From positions 59,338 through 123,337 of the forward strand of contig JAOAEQ010000008.1 in assembly GCA_026416715.1 (NCBI GenBank): a stretch of 64,000 nt of DNA, read 5' to 3'. A model generated the notes under the pieces. The model made no database searches. It was not told the origin of the DNA and was given only the letters and a program-made list of their open reading frames with translations. The translations under genes and the position numbers were made by a program. Position 1 is the stretch's first letter. Each line of letters begins with the position of its first letter. Below, piece after piece: positions 1 through 7,131 of the stretch. The stretch is from a bacterium. GTDB taxonomy: Bacteria > UBP4 > UBA4092 > JAOAEQ01.

Positions 1-216
1 TGCCGCTAGTCCAATCGTAAAAATAGCAAAAATCTGACCAGTTCCTTCCGCCGGATTCATAAATCGTGAGAAAGCTACCAGGTTGATGTTGGCCGCGTTA
101 ATAATCAATTCAATTGACATCAGAATCCCGACCGCATTCCGTCGAGTTAATGCGCCATAAATCCCGATACAGAATAAAATTGCTCCGAGAATAAGATAAT
201 GCGATAATGGAACCAT
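1..216 (-). CDS. nuoK: NADH-quinone oxidoreductase subunit K (NuoK), partial
   Basis: Small membrane subunit of the proton-pumping arm of complex I. The 72 visible codons start at an ATG at 214-216 ([14 protein letters not shown]...) and run off the left edge of the window, so the C-terminal third is missing. Two hydrophobic helices are visible, and the conserved intramembrane glutamate of helix 2 is present at residue 36 (context [12 protein letters not shown]). The second family glutamate would lie just beyond the window. It is the last visible gene of the minus-strand nuo operon, 50 bp downstream of nuoJ, the usual order. Identity is firm from sequence and position. Confidence 0.95.
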   Translation of the reverse strand, partial: MVPLSHYLILGAILFCIGIYGALTRRNAVGILMSIELIINAANINLVAFSRFMNPAEGTGQIFAIFTIGLAA

Positions 217-266
217 ATATCGTTTAATTCCAAATTTCAAAATCCAAATCATTTAATCCGTTTCGA

Positions 267-863
267 TTATGTTCGGTGATTAACCGATTTGTTTGCCATT
301 TGGATTTTGTCATTGGACTTTACTCCCAAAGAGTCTATCTCTTTTCTTGCGAGAATAATCGCACCGATTAATGCGATTAATAAAATAATTGAAATTATTT
401 CAAATGGGAAAACATAAAGGGTTAACAATGCTTCACCGAGTTTGGTTATATTCGCGAGATTGGTTTCACCATAAAGCGATTTCCACGGGGTTAAAACCAG
501 AATGATGATTAGAACTACCGCTAACGCTAAACAAACAATGAATGAAACTAATTTCTGTTCATTTGTCTGCCGGATTAACGGGCTGCCGACCCGCGCGGTT
601 AACATCACCACAAAAATTATTAGCGTTACAATCGCTCCGACATAAATCAGGATTTGGGTTAACGCTAGAAACTCAGCGTTTAAGAGGAGATAAACCCCTG
701 CAATGAAGAATAACACTGCCGCTAACGTGATAATCGAATGGAATAGATTCCGCAAGGTGACGACGAGAATCGCTCCGATAATAATCAATATTGCGAGCGA
801 ATAAAAAATCATTGCCGGGATTATTTCCGACGGGGTTAAATTAAGTTGCGTTAGAAAATCCAT
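267..863 (-). CDS. nuoJ: NADH-quinone oxidoreductase subunit J (NuoJ)
   Basis: 198-residue integral membrane protein with about five hydrophobic segments, the size and topology expected for NuoJ of the complex I membrane arm. A typical stretch is QILIYVGAIVTLIIFVVML around residues 70-88, where the family has a pi-bulge helix next to the Q-module. It starts with ATG at 861-863 and sits between nuoI and nuoK in the standard order. The hydrophilic C-terminal tail after the last helix is normal for the family. No oddities seen. Confidence 0.93.
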   Translation of the reverse strand: MDFLTQLNLTPSEIIPAMIFYSLAILIIIGAILVVTLRNLFHSIITLAAVLFFIAGVYLLLNAEFLALTQILIYVGAIVTLIIFVVMLTARVGSPLIRQTNEQKLVSFIVCLALAVVLIIILVLTPWKSLYGETNLANITKLGEALLTLYVFPFEIISIILLIALIGAIILARKEIDSLGVKSNDKIQMANKSVNHRT

Positions 864-922
864 AATATAAATCCAGTGCTAAGACCGAAGTCCGAAATAA
901 AAAATCAGCATACTACTACGAC

Positions 923-1345
923 TTAATCCTGTTTGTTTTCTTTTCCTTTTTTTAACAAATCAACATATAGTTCTTGTCGAGTATATGTTGCCCATTCATA
1001 ATCTTGAGAGAAAACGATCGCATTAGTTGGGCACGGATCAACGCATAATCCGCAATACGCGCAACGGTCAGCATACCAGATAAACTTATCCAGCACATTT
1101 TTTTTCTCTTCTCGATGGGTTACAATTTCCAAATCATTATCCGGACAAGCGCGAGCACAGGCTAAACATCCGATACATTTATCTACATGGAGTTTCAATT
1201 GTCCCCGGAATCGTTCTGGCATATTCCATTTTTCATCCGGGTACTGCAAGGTTATCGCCGGTTTGAATAAATATTTTATCGTGACTTTCATTCCGACCAG
1301 CAGCGACCAGAGACCGGATACTATCTTTATAAAATAATTCAGCAT
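923..1345 (-). CDS. nuoI: NADH-quinone oxidoreductase subunit I (NuoI), 2x[4Fe-4S] ferredoxin
   Basis: Peripheral-arm ferredoxin-like subunit that relays electrons to the terminal cluster in NuoB. The 140-residue protein has two [4Fe-4S] motifs: C57-C60-C63 with C67 (CIGCLACARACP) and C95-C98-C101 with C105 (CAYCGLCVDPCP). An N-terminal amphipathic segment of about 30 residues would lie on the membrane arm. ATG start at 1343-1345. It lies between nuoH and nuoJ. Length and motif spacing are normal. Confidence 0.95.
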   Translation of the reverse strand: MLNYFIKIVSGLWSLLVGMKVTIKYLFKPAITLQYPDEKWNMPERFRGQLKLHVDKCIGCLACARACPDNDLEIVTHREEKKNVLDKFIWYADRCAYCGLCVDPCPTNAIVFSQDYEWATYTRQELYVDLLKKGKENKQD

Positions 1346-1357
1346 AGCGACTATAGA

Positions 1358-1382
1358 GCAAAGTCCGAATTTCGGACTTTGC
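1358..1382. repeat. Perfect hairpin, GCAAAGTCCGAA arms
   Basis: A 12-bp perfect inverted repeat (GCAAAGTCCGAA at 1358-1369 and its complement at 1371-1382) with a single base between the arms, in the nuoH-nuoI spacer. The same arm sequence forms the base of the larger hairpin at 60907-60961, so this looks like a dispersed palindromic unit. No U-tract follows on either strand. A half-copy-like string is also visible near 883-890. Confidence 0.7.
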
Positions 1383-1453
1383 TTACAATTGAAAACTCAT
1401 GTGTTAACATCAGATTCACCGTCGGTAAACCGGTAAATCTGATTTATTTTTTA

Positions 1454-2512
1454 TTATTTATTAAATATTAACATTAATAATCCGGTGATGGCGATATTCA
1501 TAAACGCTAACGGGGTTAGGACTTTCCAACCGAATGTCATCATTTGGTCAACTCGGACACGTGGAAATGTCCATCTGAACCACATCAACACAAATACCAG
1601 AAAATATGTTTTCAGCAAGAACCAGATGATTGATGGGAAAAATGGTCCTTGCCATCCTCCGAAAAATAACGTGGTAGCTATGGCGGAAACGGTGAAAATA
1701 TTGGTATATTCGGCAACGAAAAAGATAGCGAACTTCATTCCGCTATATTCGGTATGAAATCCAGCAACGAGTTCTGATTCCGCTTCCGGAATATCGAACG
1801 GGGTTCGGTTGGTTTCAGCGGTGGCTGCAATGAAATAAATAATAAACGCAAGTGGCTGGATGAAAATAAACCATGCGGATTTCTGCGCTTCAACAATTGA
1901 TACCATGCTCAACGACCCAACCATCATTACGACACTTATAACGGATAACAGCAACGGGACCTCATAACTCACAATCTGGGCAACAGTTCGCATCCCGCCG
2001 ATGAGAGAATATTTATTATACGAGCTCCACCCAGCCATAAAAATTCCGATAACCGCGATACTTCCGATAGCTAAAATATATAACAAACCTAAATTCAAAT
2101 CTTTCGGAATCAATCCTTTATCAAATGGGATAACCAGAAAAGCCATAAATGCTGGGAACATAACCACGACCGGCGCCGCTAGATACGGCAGTTTATCAAC
2201 TTTTTCCGGCATAATATTTTCTTTTAGCAGCAATTTAATCGTATCTGCAATGCTCTGGAGTATTCCATGGTATCCTACGCGCATCGGACCGAGTCGCGAT
2301 TGAATATGCGCACTAACCTTTCGTTCCATCCAGATAACGAAAAATCCATGGATAGCAATAAATGCCGCAATAACTCCAGCAACTAAGAACATAAACGCTA
2401 CATCCGTTCCGAATACTATCCATTCCGTCAAAACTGGCGGAAGCCCGTTCTCTGTGCATATATCACGTACGAGGTTTAATATTGTTATTGCTAATCGCTG
2501 TAAATCTACCAT
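1454..2512 (-). CDS. nuoH: NADH-quinone oxidoreductase subunit H (NuoH)
   Basis: Integral membrane subunit that forms much of the quinone-binding cavity and the hinge between the peripheral and membrane arms. Family signatures are the N-terminal loop ERKVSAHIQSRLGPMRVG and the acidic loop NRTPFDIPEAESELVAGF, plus about eight hydrophobic helices. I start it at the ATG at 2510-2512 (MVDLQRLAIT), giving 352 residues; an in-frame TTG five codons upstream is less likely. Directly downstream of nuoD, without the nuoE, nuoF and nuoG genes that lie between them in enterobacterial operons. Confidence 0.95.
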   Translation of the reverse strand: MVDLQRLAITILNLVRDICTENGLPPVLTEWIVFGTDVAFMFLVAGVIAAFIAIHGFFVIWMERKVSAHIQSRLGPMRVGYHGILQSIADTIKLLLKENIMPEKVDKLPYLAAPVVVMFPAFMAFLVIPFDKGLIPKDLNLGLLYILAIGSIAVIGIFMAGWSSYNKYSLIGGMRTVAQIVSYEVPLLLSVISVVMMVGSLSMVSIVEAQKSAWFIFIQPLAFIIYFIAATAETNRTPFDIPEAESELVAGFHTEYSGMKFAIFFVAEYTNIFTVSAIATTLFFGGWQGPFFPSIIWFLLKTYFLVFVLMWFRWTFPRVRVDQMMTFGWKVLTPLAFMNIAITGLLMLIFNK

Positions 2513-2581
2513 AATTGCAAATACCAAATACCAAGTATCAGGTGCTAAAAAAGAAATTTTTACCCTTTTCCATCGACTTAC

Positions 2582-3742
2582 TTATCTGTCCAATTCGCCC
2601 ATGACCATATCTAAACTACCGCCAATAGCAACAATATCCGCTACTTTCCATCCTTTCGCAATTTCCGGTAGAACACTCAGATTGCTAAAACACGCTGACC
2701 GGATTTTAAGCCGATACGGTTTTGGTGTTCCATCGCTGATAATATAGAAGCCAATTTCACCGCGCGGCGCTTCGGTTCGGAAATACAATTCGCCTACTGG
2801 CGGGCGGATAACTCGCGGTACCTTCGCCATAATTTCACCATCCGGAATGTTTTCTAGCGCTTGTTCGACGATTTTCAAACTTTCCCGCATCTCGTCAATC
2901 CGTACTTTATATCGGTCGTAACAATCGCCGGTTTCTCCGGTGGGAATATTAAAGTTAAACCTGGGATAAATTGAATACGGTTCGTTTTTCCGCAAATCCC
3001 ATTTAACACCGGAGGCGCGAAGATTCGGACCGGTAACTCCATAATTTATTGCCATATCTTTTGGTAAAATGCCAATTCCTTTTGTTCGATTAACGAAAAT
3101 AACATTATCGCTTAATAAATCCTCATATTCTTTAATTCGCGAACGACAATAAGCGATACACTTTTGCGCGTGTTCAATAAATCCTTGCGGTAAATCAAAG
3201 CGGACGCCGCCGATGCGAAAATAGTTATACGTTAATCGAGCGCCGCAAGTCATCTCAAACAAATCGATAATTTTTTCCCGCTCCCGGAAGCAATAGAGTA
3301 ACGGGGTCCAAGCGCCAAGATCGAGTGCATAGGTTCCAAGCCAAACTAAATGACTCGCAATACGGTTTAATTCGCACATAATCACGCGGATATATTCCGC
3401 ACGTTCCGGAACCTGAATTCCCGCCAATTTTTCTACTGCCATACAATATCCCATATTCATATTCATTGACGCCAGATAATCTAGCCGGTCAGAATATGGA
3501 ACATACATCGTATAGGTTCGGTTTTCTGCAATTTTTTCATGATTTCGATGCAGATAACCGATATAAGGAGTAACCTGTTTAATCACTTCGCCATCGAGTT
3601 TAAGGAGTAACCGCAGAACCCCATGTGTACTCGGATGCTGCGGTCCCATATTCACTTCAAACTCTTCGGTTTCGATATCTGACACCAAAACGTCTGGACA
3701 CGGTTCAGTTATACGGTTTTTTTCTGATTTAGTCATTCTCAT
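2582..3742 (-). CDS. nuoD: NADH-quinone oxidoreductase subunit D (NuoD)
   Basis: The 49-kDa-type subunit, related to the large subunit of NiFe hydrogenases, that lines the quinone site with NuoB. It has the N-terminal motif GPQHPSTHGVLRLLLKLDGE and the family C-terminal ending LDMVMGELDR. About 386 residues, normal for a stand-alone NuoD, and not fused to NuoC. Start is uncertain between ATG 3740-3742 and ATG 3734-3736; the TTG just upstream is less likely. Downstream of nuoC and upstream of nuoH. Confidence 0.95.
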   Translation of the reverse strand: MRMTKSEKNRITEPCPDVLVSDIETEEFEVNMGPQHPSTHGVLRLLLKLDGEVIKQVTPYIGYLHRNHEKIAENRTYTMYVPYSDRLDYLASMNMNMGYCMAVEKLAGIQVPERAEYIRVIMCELNRIASHLVWLGTYALDLGAWTPLLYCFREREKIIDLFEMTCGARLTYNYFRIGGVRFDLPQGFIEHAQKCIAYCRSRIKEYEDLLSDNVIFVNRTKGIGILPKDMAINYGVTGPNLRASGVKWDLRKNEPYSIYPRFNFNIPTGETGDCYDRYKVRIDEMRESLKIVEQALENIPDGEIMAKVPRVIRPPVGELYFRTEAPRGEIGFYIISDGTPKPYRLKIRSACFSNLSVLPEIAKGWKVADIVAIGGSLDMVMGELDR

Positions 3743-3869
3743 CAAATAAGGTACTTTTAAATGTTAAATTTCAAATGTATGCCAAATGATTTAATGCTAA
3801 AAAGATTGATATTAGAACTTTAACCTTAGGTACTGATTTTACATTTAATATCAGGCATTTGACATTATA

Positions 3870-4325
3870 TTATTTAGTTAATTTTACCATTCCTTCTCGA
3901 TTATAATCCTTCCGGAGCGGATATCCTACCCAATCATCCGGCATAAGAATCCGCCGCAAATCCGGATGCCCGAGAAAAACGATACCAAATAAATCATATA
4001 CTTCTCGTTCATGCCAGTCTGCGGTTCGCCATAATGTTGATACGGTCGGAATTTTCGGGTCAGTTCGCGGAGTTTGCACTTTCAAAGTTACTTTATGCAA
4101 ATGAATCATGGAAAACAGATGGTATACAACCTCGAGGTTTTCCCCGCGGTCAACACCACTTAAACACATCAGACTATCAAACGCTAAATCTGAAGTTTCT
4201 TTCAGATAGAGACAGATGGGATAAATACTATTCGCAGGAACAATCATCGCCTGAGTTGCATCTATACGCAATGGCGTCTGCGGGAAAGCGGTTTGTAATC
4301 GAGTTAAAATATCTTGTGGTTCCAT
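3870..4325 (-). CDS. nuoC: NADH-quinone oxidoreductase subunit C (NuoC)
   Basis: The 30-kDa-type peripheral subunit that packs against NuoD and NuoB. The 151-residue protein has the family signature in its C-terminal half: HEREVYDLFGIVF followed by GHPDLRRILMPDDW, and it ends shortly after the conserved YPLRKDY motif. ATG start at 4323-4325. Separate from nuoD, with a 127-bp spacer that contains short imperfect inverted repeats. It is separated from nuoB by a longer inverted repeat (4331-4430). Confidence 0.94.
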   Translation of the reverse strand: MEPQDILTRLQTAFPQTPLRIDATQAMIVPANSIYPICLYLKETSDLAFDSLMCLSGVDRGENLEVVYHLFSMIHLHKVTLKVQTPRTDPKIPTVSTLWRTADWHEREVYDLFGIVFLGHPDLRRILMPDDWVGYPLRKDYNREGMVKLTK

Positions 4326-4330
4326 TTGAC

Positions 4331-4430
4331 TACTTCACCACAAAGGCACCAAGCCGTCCGAAGCGGAGTTATACTAAATTTTTATTTTTATTGCTAATGT
4401 TTGTTGGTGTACTTTGTGTCTTGGTGGTAG
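4331..4430. repeat. Inverted repeat of the CACCAAG/CACAAAG family, copy 1
   Basis: The spacer between nuoB and nuoC consists of two complementary arms. The left arm (about 4331-4355) reads CACCACAAAGGCACCAAG and the right arm (about 4409-4430) reads ACTTTGTGTCTTGGTGGT. Each arm is a short tandem of 8-mers of the form CACNAAGN. Four further inverted repeats built the same way occur at 6842-6969, 45741-45835, 59106-59186 and 59658-59728. The arms are imperfectly complementary. Confidence 0.7.
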
Positions 4431-4438
4431 AAAATTTT

Positions 4439-4948
4439 TTATTTTTTAGATCTAATCGTTTCTTTTTTTATTTTTTCCTGTAACTGCATTAAGCCATAGA
4501 GCAATGTTTCTGGTCGAGGCGGACAGCCGGGAATATATACATCTACCGGAACCACCAAATCTACTCCTTTAACCACACAATATGAATCATGGTAAAACGG
4601 TCCACCGGAAATTGCACAGCTTCCCATTGCCATAACGTATTTCGGTTCCGGCATTTGTTCATAAAGCCGTTTTAATCGAGAAGCCATTTTCTCGTTTACA
4701 GTTCCAGCGACAATCATCACATCTGCTTGTCGGGGGGTTGCGCGATACAATCCCGCACCGAATCGGTCAATATCATACCGGGATGCGCCAGTACAAAGCA
4801 TTTCAATCGCACAACACGCCAAGCCGAAGGTTAACGGCCATAATGATGACCGTTTTCCCCAGTTGAGAATGAAATCCGCTGGAACGATGACCACATTTCC
4901 CCCGGGAACTTTATCAAGTATATCAGCTACTTTATTGATTACAGCCAC
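4439..4948 (-). CDS. nuoB: NADH-quinone oxidoreductase subunit B (NuoB)
   Basis: Carries the terminal [4Fe-4S] cluster N2 that passes electrons to quinone. Ligand motifs are LACCAIEML (tandem Cys), [10 protein letters not shown] and PGCPPRPE. I start it at the GTG at 4946-4948 (protein [10 protein letters not shown]...). An AAGGAG Shine-Dalgarno inside the end of nuoA lies 7-8 nt upstream, and the start overlaps the nuoA stop by 10 nt, which suggests translational coupling. A GTG seven codons further upstream is open but lies before the Shine-Dalgarno. About 169 residues, normal size. Confidence 0.94.
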   Translation of the reverse strand: MAVINKVADILDKVPGGNVVIVPADFILNWGKRSSLWPLTFGLACCAIEMLCTGASRYDIDRFGAGLYRATPRQADVMIVAGTVNEKMASRLKRLYEQMPEPKYVMAMGSCAISGGPFYHDSYCVVKGVDLVVPVDVYIPGCPPRPETLLYGLMQLQEKIKKETIRSKK

Positions 4949-5295
4949 TCTAACGCTCCTTTTTTCCACGCATACGCTAAACCAATGATAAGAATCGCAA
5001 TAAATAGCATCATTTCAAGATACGCAAACCAGCCAAGCGATTTGAATACTACCGCCCAAGGTATGATGAATAACGCTTCAACGTCAAAAATAACGAAAAT
5101 TAATGCAATCACATAGTACCGAACATTAAACTGGAACCGTGACCCGCCGATGGTTTTCTCGCCGCATTCATATGGGATAGTTTTCTCGCCGACAATTTTT
5201 TTTGGGCGAAGCAACCAAGAGGTAATAAATGCGGCTATCGGGAATATAATGCCGACAATAAAAAACACGCCGAGAAGCGCGTAGTCAGTGAGCAT
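4939..5295 (-). CDS. nuoA: NADH-quinone oxidoreductase subunit A (NuoA)
   Basis: 118-residue membrane subunit with three hydrophobic helices and the conserved segment YECGEKTIG, followed by [19 protein letters not shown], both diagnostic of NuoA/ND3. The Cys in the first motif sits in the loop that senses the active/deactive state in some complexes. ATG start at 5293-5295 with a weak AAGGAT ribosome site. It is the first gene of the nuo operon. Its last codons contain the ribosome-binding site of nuoB. Confidence 0.95.
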   Translation of the reverse strand: MLTDYALLGVFFIVGIIFPIAAFITSWLLRPKKIVGEKTIPYECGEKTIGGSRFQFNVRYYVIALIFVIFDVEALFIIPWAVVFKSLGWFAYLEMMLFIAILIIGLAYAWKKGALEWL

Positions 5296-5775
5296 AATTT
5301 ATCCTTATTTTTAGTTAGATAAGGTTAAATATTATATCGTAATATGATATTCCTGTCAAAGAGGATATATACCGATTTCATCTAAATCTCAGCAAGTAGA
5401 TTTCAGTTGGAGAGACTCGATTTTTCAGGTTATTTCTAATGCAATCAATGATGTCATTAAACCATAATTTTTTCGATTCAACCTTAGATGAAATTGTTGC
5501 CTTGTGAGGAAAAAGCCAAGGAGAAGGATTTGTTGCAGACAACTAGAATTATCGACTCATACAATAGCATGGTTTTTCCGAATTTTATGCGGAAAAGAAT
5601 CTAGGAATATCGTTATACCTATATCTTTCTACATATTTATTGTTCGTTTTCGATTACAAAAATGAACTGAGAACGGTGGGGAAACGGAGTTGAATGGTTC
5701 AATTCCGTTTCCTCACCGTAGGTTAAAAATAGCCGACACTAATGAAATCCGTTGGTTTGAATAGAGTTAGGGGAA
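5296..5775. other. Intergenic region upstream of nuoA
   Basis: 480 bp without a supportable gene. It must hold the nuo promoter (reading leftwards) and the end of the DUF1611 transcript. I see a strong hairpin at 5673-5719 (listed separately) but no convincing -35/-10 pair, tRNA or riboswitch. The stretch next to nuoA is AT-rich. Confidence 0.5.
5673..5719. terminator. Long hairpin downstream of the DUF1611 gene (possible terminator)
   Basis: A 22-bp inverted repeat: ACGGTGGGGAAACGGAG... at 5673-5694 pairs with ...CTCACCGT at 5698-5719 around a 3-nt loop (TGG). The two non-identical positions would be G-U wobble pairs in RNA of one strand. It lies 57 bp beyond the stop of the leftward DUF1611 gene. 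No U-run follows at once; a T-rich patch comes about 15 nt later on the minus strand. A terminator or mRNA-end stabiliser is inferred from position. Confidence 0.5.
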
Positions 5776-6819
5776 TTATAGATATTTTTCGAGAGTATCA
5801 ATGAGTTTGGAAGCACCGAATCGAACTGGGTCAGTGGTAGGAAGTCCGGTTTCTTGTTCAAGTCGAGCGATTTCTTTCAATGCTTCAGCTTCTGACATCC
5901 ATTTAGTATTCAAAGCGATTCCGACCACTTTCGATGGACGAATATATTTCAGCAGCTGTTCATGCATCTGGATGAGTTCTGGGAACGGAGGAAACGGAAA
6001 TCCTTGATATTCATCTATTTCAGTTCGACCGGCTTCGTGACATAAAATCATGGTTTTCGGCATACTCCCGTGCATGAGCGCTAAGGTTACGCCGGAATAT
6101 CCAGGATGCAAGATTGACCCTTGTCCTTCAATAAAGATAAAATCGGTATCCGACGGATATTTTAGCAAGATTTTTTCTATTTCACCAGCCATAAAATCAG
6201 CGATAACCCGGTCGAGCGGTATCCCGCCATTAGCAATCATAATTCCGGTTTGCCCGGTAGCGAGAAATTCGGATTTATATCCGCGTTTTTTCGCTTCTAA
6301 ATGGCATTCGAGCGCCGCGGTCATTTTCCCGCAAGCGCAATCGCTGCCAATAAATAGAACGGTGTTCGCTTTGAGGTTTTTCGCTAGCCCGCGCGCAACA
6401 TAATTATCCGGTTCCGGTTTCCGAACATCGTAGATTTTAACCCCAGCTTTTTTTGCTGCTTCTGCAAATTCTGGGTCGTCACCGAGCATGTAATGTAATC
6501 CGCTGACGATATGGAGTCCGCGATTGATTGCATCGAGAACAACATGCCGATATGTTTCCGGTAGAAATCCGCCTATAGGTGCAAATCCAATCAATAAACT
6601 ATCCGGTTCATATTGCATCGCTTCATCCAGATTTTTGACGATAGGAACCTGATATGAAGTGAGCACCAGCTGACGGATATCTTCTCCTGCGTGCGTCGAA
6701 TCAATCACGGCAACGACATCCTGCCCGCGATATCGTAGAACTCCAATTGCGGTTTTTCCGTGCAATATGGTTAAACATCCTTCAGCAAGGATAACGATAC
6801 GTTTGATGTTAAGTTGCAT
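5776..6819 (-). CDS. DUF1611 family P-loop protein
   Basis: 347-residue cytosolic protein that I place in DUF1611 (DgcN-like) by its overall pattern: a Rossmann-like N-terminal half with the segment LLIGFAPIGGFLPE, then a P-loop NTPase half with an atypical Walker A, GSDCACGKMT, at residues 158-167, and a later EGQGSILHPGY motif. Some family members are described as acting in N-acetyl-D-glutamate metabolism with a DgcA partner, but no dgcA neighbour is visible, so I do not assign a substrate. ATG start at 6817-6819. Monocistronic between nuoA and a divergent membrane protein gene. Confidence 0.8.
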   Translation of the reverse strand: MQLNIKRIVILAEGCLTILHGKTAIGVLRYRGQDVVAVIDSTHAGEDIRQLVLTSYQVPIVKNLDEAMQYEPDSLLIGFAPIGGFLPETYRHVVLDAINRGLHIVSGLHYMLGDDPEFAEAAKKAGVKIYDVRKPEPDNYVARGLAKNLKANTVLFIGSDCACGKMTAALECHLEAKKRGYKSEFLATGQTGIMIANGGIPLDRVIADFMAGEIEKILLKYPSDTDFIFIEGQGSILHPGYSGVTLALMHGSMPKTMILCHEAGRTEIDEYQGFPFPPFPELIQMHEQLLKYIRPSKVVGIALNTKWMSEAEALKEIARLEQETGLPTTDPVRFGASKLIDTLEKYL

Positions 6820-6841
6820 AAACGTATAGCAATAGCAAAAT

Positions 6842-6969
6842 CGGAATCCGAAACAAAAGTTTACCTCAGAGCCCGCAGAGAAAATATTATTTTGGTTTAT
6901 TACCGAAAGATAATCTCAGCGAACGTAGCGGTCTCTGGGGTAAAGACTTCGCTTTTGTTTCGATATTCG
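6842..6969. repeat. Inverted repeat of the CGCAGAG family, copy 2
   Basis: Between the divergent DUF1611 and DUF2723 genes lie nested imperfect complementary arms. The outer arms are CCGAAACAAAAG (left) and CTTTTGTTTCG (right). The inner arms are TTTACCTCAGAGCCCGCAG (left) and AGCGGTCTCTGGGGTAAA (right, with an intervening AACGTAG unit). The inner arms are the same kind of 9-mer tandem seen at 59106-59186. Because the region lies between divergent start codons it must also hold both promoters; I could not pick them. Confidence 0.6.
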
Positions 6970-7073
6970 ATATGCGGATTTACCTTTATTATGGTATACT
7001 TTTGAGCAATAAAATGAATAGATTTTGTATCATAAATCGACAATAGGACGCAACTATTTCAAAATGATCATGA

Positions 7074-7121
7074 AGGAAACAAGCTTCCTAAAGGCAAAGG
7101 GCAAGCAAGCTTGCGCAGTCC
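7074..7121 (+). repeat. Paired-hairpin palindromic element, copy E1
   Basis: Two small hairpins in a fixed order. Hairpin 1 is AGGAA-ACAAGC-TTCCT (7074-7089). A spacer AAAGGCAAAGG follows, then hairpin 2, GCAAG-CAAG-CTTGC (7101-7114), followed by the tail GCAGTCC. Four other copies with the same order, CAAG-type loops and a GCANTCC-like tail are at 50412-50465 (minus), 50477-50530 (plus), 61402-61455 (minus) and 61468-61514 (plus). This copy is single and lies just in front of the DUF2723 gene start. Confidence 0.7.
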
Positions 7122-7131
7122 GCATTTTTCT

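Noticed and set aside
4331..4430. CRISPR-like appearance of the tandem CACCAAG units
   Set aside because: Units are 8-9 bases without spacers, and the arms are inverted copies of one another, so this is an inverted repeat, not a CRISPR array.
4034..4483. 149-codon plus-strand frame over nuoC/nuoB
   Set aside because: It is antisense to nuoC and runs through the inverted repeat; no recognisable protein.
7111..7131. TTG start extending the DUF2723 protein
   Set aside because: The extension lies in palindromic element E1 and has no ribosome site; ATG 7132 is directly before the first hydrophobic helix.
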